Positions 1 to 5,257 of a stretch of DNA of 12,096 nt are shown here, piece after piece. The position numbers and the translations under genes were made by a program. Source of the stretch: Ruminococcus sp. (GTDB lineage Bacteria; Bacillota; Clostridia; Oscillospirales; Ruminococcaceae); NCBI GenBank assembly GCA_023667165.1, contig JAMPAO010000082.1:1-12096 (forward strand), written 5' to 3'. The notes under the pieces were generated by a model. That model was given only the letters and a program-made list of their open reading frames with translations. It ran no database searches and had not been told where the DNA came from. Each line of letters starts with the position of its first letter. Position 1 is the first letter of the stretch.

Positions 1-96
1 CATGACAACAAAATGGCAAGTCAGGCGGTGCTTCGGAGATTTCCGAGGAGGTCTAATATAAATTCACAGTTCACAAAAGAAAGGACGGTCATAATT

Positions 97-1611
97 ATGA
101 GAAGCTGCGGCGTGCTGATGCATATTACAAGTCTTCCCTCGCCATACGGCGCAGGCACTCTCGGAAAAGAGGCGTACAAATTCGTTGATTTCCTGAAAAA
201 AGCGGGGCAGACCTACTGGCAGATACTGCCCGTGGGGCCTACCGGCTTCGGCGATTCACCCTATCAAAGCTATTCCGCCTTTGCGGGCAATCCTCTCCTC
301 ATAGATCTGGATATGCTTATCAAGGACGGACTTGTGAGCGAAAACGACAAGGATCTGCTGCTGCTCTCGCAGATGGACAGCTTCGCGGATTACGGTCAGC
401 TTTTTTCATTCAAGCGGCTCATTCTTTCCAAGGCTCACGCCGCGTTCATGAAGGATATATCGGACAGCAGGCTTTACGATTTTACCAAATTCTGCCGCAA
501 AAACTCCTTTTGGCTTGACGATTACGCGCTGTTCATGTCCCTTAAGGCTTCGTTCAAGCAGCTTATGTGGACTCTCTGGGAGGACGAATACCGCCTGAGA
601 GATGAAAAAACTCTGGAAAAATACTCCGAAGAGCATTCCTCCGATATAGAATGCTGGAAATTCATGCAGTACATCTTCTTCAAGCAGTACAGAGCACTGA
701 AAAAATACGCAAACAAGCAGGGGATAAAAATATACGGCGATATGCCCATTTACGTTTCAATGGACAGCAGCGACATCTGGGCGGATCCCGATATGTTCAT
801 GCTCGACGCGGACAGGCGTCCGGTGAGCGTGGCGGGCTGCCCTCCCGATGATTTTTCTCCCACAGGTCAGCTTTGGGGCAATCCCCTGTACGATTGGGAG
901 CATATGGATAAAAACGGTTACAAATGGTGGATAGAACGCGTGCGTTACAGCGCAAAGCTGTTCGATCTTACAAGGATAGATCATTTCAGAGGCTTTGAGA
1001 GCTTTTACGCCGTCCCCGCAGAGGACAAGACCGCAGAAAACGGGGAATGGCTGCCCGGTCCATCCATGAAGCTGTTCGACGCGATAAAGGCGAAGCTGGG
1101 AGAGGTAAAGCTGGTAGCGGAGGATCTGGGTTTCCTCACAGACGAGGTAAAAGCAATGCTCAAATCGGCGGGATACCCGGGAATGAACATACTGGAGTTC
1201 GGCTTCGGCGGGGACGACAGCGGCTATCTTCCTCACAATTACGTTAAAAACAGCGTGGTATATATAGGCACTCACGACAATGATACCGCACTCGGCTGGT
1301 ACCGTTCCCTCGACAAGGCGGGCAGGAAAAGAGTGAGAAAGTATCTGGGACTTCCCAAAAGCGCCTCGGAGGAACAGACCGTGTGGGGACTTATACGCCT
1401 TGCCTATTCCTCCGTTTCGGATATCTGCATTATACAGATGCAGGATATACTTTGCCTCGGAAGCGGCGCAAGAATGAACGTTCCCTCCACGGTGGGAGGC
1501 GGCAACTGGAGCTGGAGAGCGGACAAAAACAGCATGACCCCCGAGCTTGCAGGAAAGCTGAAAAAGCTGGCGGGGATATATCACAGGAAAAGAAAAAAGA
1601 CCGAGAGCTGA
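97..1611 (+). CDS. malQ: 4-alpha-glucanotransferase (amylomaltase), GH77
   Basis: A cytosolic enzyme that transfers alpha-1,4-glucan segments between maltodextrins or onto glucose, in maltose/glycogen breakdown. The protein is 504 residues, the usual length for short bacterial amylomaltases, and begins MRSCGVLMHITSLPSPYGAG, a typical GH77 start. The catalytic set is intact: nucleophile D295 in RIDHFRG, acid/base E342 in VAEDLG, and D394 in GTHDNDT. The loop AGCPPDDFSPTGQLWGNPLY is also present. I chose ATG 97 because AAGGA at 81-85 precedes it and family homology begins there; the frame stays open upstream to the window edge, but those 28 or more codons do not resemble the family. The gene ends at its own terminator and looks like an unrelated housekeeping neighbour of the CRISPR locus. 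Confidence 0.96.
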   Translation: MRSCGVLMHITSLPSPYGAGTLGKEAYKFVDFLKKAGQTYWQILPVGPTGFGDSPYQSYSAFAGNPLLIDLDMLIKDGLVSENDKDLLLLSQMDSFADYGQLFSFKRLILSKAHAAFMKDISDSRLYDFTKFCRKNSFWLDDYALFMSLKASFKQLMWTLWEDEYRLRDEKTLEKYSEEHSSDIECWKFMQYIFFKQYRALKKYANKQGIKIYGDMPIYVSMDSSDIWADPDMFMLDADRRPVSVAGCPPDDFSPTGQLWGNPLYDWEHMDKNGYKWWIERVRYSAKLFDLTRIDHFRGFESFYAVPAEDKTAENGEWLPGPSMKLFDAIKAKLGEVKLVAEDLGFLTDEVKAMLKSAGYPGMNILEFGFGGDDSGYLPHNYVKNSVVYIGTHDNDTALGWYRSLDKAGRKRVRKYLGLPKSASEEQTVWGLIRLAYSSVSDICIIQMQDILCLGSGARMNVPSTVGGGNWSWRADKNSMTPELAGKLKKLAGIYHRKRKKTES

Positions 1612-1621
1612 CCACGGCGGG

Positions 1622-1661
1622 AAAATAAGCGGAAGAGCGGACGTTCTTCCGCTTATTTTTT
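1622..1661 (+). terminator. intrinsic terminator of malQ
   Basis: A perfect 15-base-pair stem (1622-1636 with 1645-1659, core AAGCGGAAGA / TCTTCCGCTT) encloses an 8-base loop and ends in a T run (1656-1661). It lies 11 bases after the malQ stop codon and separates malQ transcription from the CRISPR locus. Confidence 0.93.
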
Positions 1662-1681
1662 ACTCTCCGGACAACCGGTAA

Positions 1682-1701
1682 TTTGCCGGAAATTCGGCAA
1701 A
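1682..1701. promoter_or_regulatory. inverted repeat upstream of the cas3 promoter
   Basis: The 7-base arms TTTGCCG and CGGCAAA flank the 6 bases GAAATT. The element ends 14 bases before the cas3 -35 box, a place where an activator or repressor could bind. Two more CCGG motifs lie just upstream (1667 and 1675). No T run follows, so it does not look like a terminator. The binding protein, if any, is unknown. Confidence 0.4.
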
Positions 1702-1715
1702 ATATTTAAAAATTA

Positions 1716-1744
1716 TAGACAAAACGAACCGATCATGCTATAAT
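1716..1744 (+). promoter_or_regulatory. cas3 promoter
   Basis: A -35 box TAGACA (1716-1721), 17 bases of spacing and a -10 box TATAAT (1739-1744), with an extended TGC just before the -10. The start of transcription is predicted near 1751, leaving an untranslated leader of about 53 bases. cas3 therefore has a promoter separate from that of the Cascade operon. Confidence 0.85.
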
Positions 1745-1746
1745 TT

Positions 1747-1767
1747 ACCGTAACGGTTTTACGTAAA
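1747..1767. promoter_or_regulatory. palindromes at the cas3 transcription start
   Basis: ACCGT-A-ACGGT (1747-1757) spans the predicted +1 position and is followed at once by the perfect 10-base palindrome TTTACGTAAA (1758-1767). Their position makes them plausible repressor operators for cas3. No regulator gene is present in the window. Confidence 0.4.
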
Positions 1768-1804
1768 TGCAGCAGATATTAACAAGGAAAGAGGGTAATT
1801 TTAA

Positions 1805-4162
1805 ATGTACATCGCGCATATCAGAAAAACGGACGGGGAATTGCAAACGGTGGCTTCCCACTGCAAAGGTACTGCGGAGCTTGCGGTGAAGTTTTCCGAA
1901 AATCTGAAAATTTCGGGCATTATGCGGCTTGCGGCGATCCTTCACGATTCGGGAAAAATGAACGCCGATTTTAACGAGTATATCAAGGGCGGATCAAATT
2001 TCAGAAGAGGCGAGATCGACCACAGCTATTCGGGAGCCAGGTACATAACGGAGCTTTCGCGCGGTACGGAGGGGGAAAACGTATCGGAAACGGCGCTTTT
2101 TATCGCAAGGATAATCGTTTCCCATCACGCCCTGCACGACTGGATAGACGATAAATACAATGACTGTCTTAAAACGCGCATCGAAAAAAGCGAACGGTAC
2201 GGCGAGATATGCGAGGGGATAAAGACCCTTGCAAGCGGCGAGGAGCTCAAAAATATGCTGAAAGCGGCAGCGGCGGAATACACCGAGCTTTGGAACAGAC
2301 TGTATTCCCTTTGCGGGGGGAACAGCGTAAGATTTTGCTTTTATATGGGTATGCTTGAACGGCTCGCCCAATCGGTGCTTGTGGACGCCGACCGCACGGA
2401 TACGGCGGAGTTCATGGACGGCATAAAGCCCCGCGAATTCGATACCCGGCTTATCTGGGAAAATATGTATAATAAAATCGAGGAAATGCGCGAAGGATTC
2501 CGTCAAAGGACGGACCGCATATCCGCGCTGCGCATGGATATTTCCGACAGGTGCGCCGAGTTTGCGGAAAAGGAAAGAAAGATATGCCGTCTTGCGGTAC
2601 CCACGGGCGGCGGAAAAACCGTTTCCTCGCTGAGGTTTGCGGTAAATTACTGCAAAAAATTCGGAAAGAAAAGAATAATTTACATTGCGCCGTTCATGTC
2701 CATTCTGGAGCAGAACAGCGAGGTGCTGAGAGCCGCTGCCGGCGACGGCGCGCTGCTTGAACATCACTCGAACATTGCCGCCGAGATCGACTGCGGAGAG
2801 GAGCTTAACGAATATGAACGCAGATGCGAGCGCTGGGACGATCCCGTTATCGCGACCACCGCGGTACAGTTCCTGAACACTCTTTTTTCGGGAAAAATGT
2901 CCTCGGTAAGAAGATTTCACAATCTTGCGGACGCGGTCATAATCATCGACGAAATACAGTCGCTGCCGATAAAATGCGTGTATATGTTCAATCTTGCGAT
3001 GAATTTCCTTTCGCATATATGCAGCTGCGTTATCGTGCTTTGCTCGGCTACGCAGCCGTCCCTCGAGCAGGTAAAATATCCCCTGATCCTCGACGGCGAG
3101 GAAAGCATGACGGGAGATTGCTCGGAGTATTTTGACAGCTTTAAGCGCACGCGGCTTATATCCGACATACGCACGGAGCAGTATACATATGAACAGGCGG
3201 CGGATTACGCTTACGAAAAATACCTTGAAAACGGAAATCTGCTTATGATAATGAACACCAAAAAAGCCGCCGCCGAACTTTTCGGACTGCTCAAGGAAAA
3301 ATGCGCGGAGGACGGACGGGAAACGGAGACCGTTCACCTTAGCACGTTTATGTGTCCCGCTCACAGGAAAGAAAAGCTGGAGCGCGTCCGCAGGCTCCTT
3401 GACGGACAAAAGCCGGTCATATGCGTTACCACCCAGCTTATCGAGGCGGGAGTGGATATATCCTTTAACTGCGTGATACGTTCGGCGGCGGGGGCGGAAA
3501 GCATAGCACAGGCGGCGGGAAGATGCAACCGTCACGGCAAAGACGAGCTGCGCCCCGTATACGTTATCAACGTCAAGGACGAACATCTCGGCAGCGGTCT
3601 GGAGCAGATAAAAAGGGGCAGGGATATTTTTATCGCCCTTGCGGCAAACCGCGGCGACCTTATGTCAAGCGAAGCCATGACTATGTATTTCCGAAAGCTC
3701 TACAGCGAATACCAAAGCGGCAGGGACAATAAGGACGAGCTTGAATACTATGCGGAGGGCATGGATACCTCCCTGCTTGAATTTCTGTCAAAGAACACGG
3801 CGCGCAGCAAAAAATGCGAAAGCAAGCTCCCCTACAGATCGCAGGCCTTTGCCACTGCGGGACGGCTTTTTAAGGTGATAGATGAAAACACGCGGGACGT
3901 TATCGTGCCGTACAACGCGGAGGCTGAGGAGATAATCCTCGGTCTGAACTCGGATATTTCCGCCGATGAAGCCGTTCGGCTCCTGCGCAGGGCACAGAAA
4001 TATTCCGTAGGCGTTTATTCCTCGGCTTTCGGGGATATGCTGGAAAAGCGGCAGCTCCACCCTTTGAAATACGGGGAGGTCTATGCGCTGGACAAGTCCT
4101 GCTACAGCGAGGATCTGGGCATTGACAATAAAAACGTTTCCCATGAGGTGCTGATATATTAA
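1805..4162 (+). CDS. cas3: type I-C CRISPR nuclease-helicase Cas3 (HD + SF2)
   Basis: Cas3 is recruited by target-bound Cascade, unwinds DNA 3' to 5' and degrades the displaced strand. The protein is 785 residues. The N-terminal HD nuclease shows H19, the HD pair H47-D48 in ILHDSGK, H73, and H107/H108 with H111-D112. The helicase shows Walker A VPTGGGKT (265-272), the DEAD-like box DEIQ (382-385), motif III SAT (414-416), TTQLIEAGVDIS (motif V region) and motif VI QAAGRCNRHG (569-578). All key residues appear intact, so it should be active. ATG 1805 has GAGGG 9 bases upstream. It has its own promoter and no intrinsic terminator in its own orientation: the hairpin downstream has its T run on the other strand. 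Confidence 0.96.
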   Translation: MYIAHIRKTDGELQTVASHCKGTAELAVKFSENLKISGIMRLAAILHDSGKMNADFNEYIKGGSNFRRGEIDHSYSGARYITELSRGTEGENVSETALFIARIIVSHHALHDWIDDKYNDCLKTRIEKSERYGEICEGIKTLASGEELKNMLKAAAAEYTELWNRLYSLCGGNSVRFCFYMGMLERLAQSVLVDADRTDTAEFMDGIKPREFDTRLIWENMYNKIEEMREGFRQRTDRISALRMDISDRCAEFAEKERKICRLAVPTGGGKTVSSLRFAVNYCKKFGKKRIIYIAPFMSILEQNSEVLRAAAGDGALLEHHSNIAAEIDCGEELNEYERRCERWDDPVIATTAVQFLNTLFSGKMSSVRRFHNLADAVIIIDEIQSLPIKCVYMFNLAMNFLSHICSCVIVLCSATQPSLEQVKYPLILDGEESMTGDCSEYFDSFKRTRLISDIRTEQYTYEQAADYAYEKYLENGNLLMIMNTKKAAAELFGLLKEKCAEDGRETETVHLSTFMCPAHRKEKLERVRRLLDGQKPVICVTTQLIEAGVDISFNCVIRSAAGAESIAQAAGRCNRHGKDELRPVYVINVKDEHLGSGLEQIKRGRDIFIALAANRGDLMSSEAMTMYFRKLYSEYQSGRDNKDELEYYAEGMDTSLLEFLSKNTARSKKCESKLPYRSQAFATAGRLFKVIDENTRDVIVPYNAEAEEIILGLNSDISADEAVRLLRRAQKYSVGVYSSAFGDMLEKRQLHPLKYGEVYALDKSCYSEDLGIDNKNVSHEVLIY

Positions 4163-4186
4163 GATGCGGCTATACCTATCCGCCGC

Positions 4187-4217
4187 AAAAAAAGCCGCAC
4201 GGAACGATCCGTGCGGC
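4187..4217 (-). terminator. intrinsic terminator of the - strand small RNA
   Basis: Read on the - strand, the 10-base-pair stem GCCGCACGGA / TCCGTGCGGC with loop TCGT is followed directly by seven T residues (complement of 4187-4193). On the + strand the hairpin is followed by GGCAGCG with no T run, so it is not a cas3 terminator. It is direct evidence for a transcript on the - strand that converges on cas3. Confidence 0.88.
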
Positions 4218-4309
4218 GGCAGCGATGATTATATAATTACTACATTTTCAATCCACGCCTTTGATAATACCCCGCGCATATCCTGCGGGGCGTTATCCTA
4301 AAGCGACAG
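4187..4309 (-). ncRNA. CRISPR-resembling, CreR-like Cas-regulating RNA
   Basis: Predicted RNA of about 120 nt in the cas3-cas5c gap. In order on the - strand it has: a hairpin (4297-4285 with 4275-4263; 13 positions with one mismatch and one G-U pair); a degenerate repeat end, 4261-4245, matching the last 17 bases of the array repeat at 14 positions and including handle TGGATTGAAAA; a pseudo-spacer from 4244; and a terminator at 4217-4187. Pseudo-spacer bases 1-11 match the cas5c promoter perfectly, position 12 mismatches and 13-17 match; the protospacer (4413-4397) is flanked by TTC, the I-C PAM. By analogy with CreR RNAs known in other CRISPR subtypes, I infer that Cascade carrying it represses the cas5c operon without cleavage. 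An alternative pairing, ACGCC (4293-4289) with GGCGT (4259-4255), would close a stem at the Cas5c cut point. The transcript ends are predictions. Confidence 0.85.
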
Positions 4310-4314
4310 TTTAA

Positions 4315-4346
4315 ATTATACCCGCATTTGCCCGCTTATTTGTTAA
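4315..4346 (-). promoter_or_regulatory. candidate promoter of the - strand small RNA
   Basis: An exact TATAAT -10 box lies at 4320-4315 on the - strand, putting the RNA start near 4309. The best -35-like match is TTAACA at 4346-4341, but its spacing of 20 bases is long, so the promoter may be weak or need an activator. An alternative is TTGTCA (4379-4374) with 17 bases to TAACAT (4356-4351), which would start the RNA near 4344. Either way it diverges from the cas5c promoter. Confidence 0.55.
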
Positions 4347-4372
4347 AAAAATGTTAAATCTTCAAAATTCTG

Positions 4373-4401
4373 TTGACAAGGATAATATTTTATGCTATTA
4401 T
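4373..4401 (+). promoter_or_regulatory. strong promoter of the cas5c-cas2 operon
   Basis: A perfect -35 TTGACA (4373-4378), 17 bases of spacing, and -10 TATTAT (4396-4401) with an extended TGC in front. Transcription should start near 4408. Such a near-consensus promoter would be strongly active without repression, which fits control by the small RNA whose pseudo-spacer matches this site. Confidence 0.9.
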
Positions 4402-4416
4402 TTAATTACTACAGAA
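4397..4416 (-). promoter_or_regulatory. partial protospacer with TTC PAM in the cas5c promoter
   Basis: On the - strand, 4416-4414 reads TTC (the type I-C PAM) and 4413-4397 matches the first 17 pseudo-spacer bases of the small RNA at 16 positions. The site covers the downstream part of the -10 box and the predicted transcription start, so a bound Cascade would block RNA polymerase. Matching stops after position 17, which is too short for efficient Cas3 recruitment in known type I systems. Confidence 0.85.
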
Positions 4417-4447
4417 GATAATATCTAAAAAAAGGAGGTCGGATAGG

Positions 4448-5257
4448 ATGATTTACCGCAATACGGTGGAATTTTCCGTAACCGGAGATTACGCCTTGTT
4501 TTCGGACGTGCTTACGCGAACGGGAGGGGAGAAATTCAGTTATCCGTACCCAACGTATGAGAGTTTAAAGGGCATTCTTCACTCTGTATACTTTAAACCT
4601 ACATTTGTATGGTATATAGACGCGGTGAGAGTGATGAACCCCGTCCGAACGCTGCGCAAGGGGGTACGTCCCGTAAACTACGGCGGAGGGAACGATCTTG
4701 CTTACTGCACATATCTGTGCGACGTAAAGTATCAGGTAAGGGCGCACTTCGAGTGGAACGAGAACCGTCCGGAGCTTGCGGAGGATCGGAACGAGCACAA
4801 GCACCACAACATAGCGAAGCGCATGATCGAGCGCGGAGGGCGGCGCGATATTTACCTTGGGACAAGAGAATGCCAGGGGTACGTTGAACCCTGCGTATTC
4901 GGAGATGGCGCGGGGTATTACGACCCGAAGCCGCCAAATCCGCCCCAGCCAAACATGGACTGCGTATTCGGAGAGGGCGCGGGTCATTACGACGGCAGCG
5001 GCGAACAGGTCTGCGCCTTGACCTTACACGGGTTCACCTACGCAGACGAAGCTGTGCTTCCCGAAGACAAGGGAAAAATGACGGTGCGCTTCTGGCAGCC
5101 GGTGATGAAAGACGGGATAATAAGCTTTATCCGTCCCGAGGAATGCACGGTCAAACGCTGTATACGGGAAATGGAGATAAAGCCGTTCGGCAAGCTGCAG
5201 GGCAACTTTACGGGCGCGGACGAGTTTGAAGGAGGCGGCGGAATTGAGCTGGACTAA
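4448..5257 (+). CDS. cas5c: type I-C Cas5c (Cas5d) crRNA-processing endonuclease
   Basis: In type I-C, which lacks Cas6, Cas5c cuts the precursor crRNA at the 3' base of the repeat stem and stays on the 5' handle in Cascade. The 269-residue protein has the Cas5c signatures MIYRNTVEFSVTGDYALFSD and IERGGRRDIYLGTRECQGYV. Y48, K118 and H119 align with the catalytic Tyr-Lys-His known from the Bacillus halodurans enzyme (Y46, K116, H117). It is some 30 or more residues longer than is usual; the excess falls at 149-182, where CVFGDGAGYYD is repeated as CVFGEGAGHYD around a proline-rich linker. GGAGG (4434-4438) lies 9 bases before ATG. It is the first gene of the operon and overlaps cas8c by 14 bases. 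Confidence 0.95.
   Translation: MIYRNTVEFSVTGDYALFSDVLTRTGGEKFSYPYPTYESLKGILHSVYFKPTFVWYIDAVRVMNPVRTLRKGVRPVNYGGGNDLAYCTYLCDVKYQVRAHFEWNENRPELAEDRNEHKHHNIAKRMIERGGRRDIYLGTRECQGYVEPCVFGDGAGYYDPKPPNPPQPNMDCVFGEGAGHYDGSGEQVCALTLHGFTYADEAVLPEDKGKMTVRFWQPVMKDGIISFIRPEECTVKRCIREMEIKPFGKLQGNFTGADEFEGGGGIELD
4892..4993 (+). repeat. in-frame internal duplication within cas5c
   Basis: Bases 4892-4924 and 4961-4993 are 33-base direct repeats identical at 30 positions, 69 bases apart so the frame is kept. The 36 bases between them encode PKPPNPPQPNMD, a flexible proline-rich linker. The segment after the second copy resumes normal Cas5c sequence (LTLHGFTYADE). Confidence 0.9.

Noticed and set aside
6..56. 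Tail of an upstream gene ending QQNGKSGGASEISEEV
   Set aside because: A TGA lies in the same frame at 3-5, so there is no continuous upstream reading frame in the window.
13..96. Longer N-terminus for malQ starting at ATG 13
   Set aside because: The added 28 residues do not resemble the amylomaltase family and lack a ribosome binding site, while ATG 97 has both homology and AAGGA upstream.
1739..1752. Pseudo-spacer match to the cas3 promoter through a shared TATAATT
   Set aside because: The shared bases are a -10 box. There is no seed match and no TTC PAM in the right place.
757..3586. Long antisense open frames opposite malQ (757-1584) and cas3 (1994-3586)
   Set aside because: They are shadows of strongly coding + strand genes and show no recognisable domains, starts or ribosome binding sites.
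4194..4217. The hairpin after cas3 as a cas3 terminator
   Set aside because: On the + strand it is preceded by A residues and not followed by T residues; the terminator orientation is the - strand.
4351..4428. A 25-residue open frame from ATG 4351 as a possible CreT-like toxin
   Set aside because: It has no ribosome binding site and spans the cas5c -35 and -10 boxes; its start lies upstream of the predicted transcription start. The pseudo-spacer target is the promoter of cas5c itself, so a CRISPR-repressed toxin-antitoxin is less likely than a CreR-type regulator.
5226..5243. TTG at 5226 as the cas8c start
   Set aside because: The AAGGAGG ribosome binding site lies inside this stretch and serves TTG 5244, where family homology begins.
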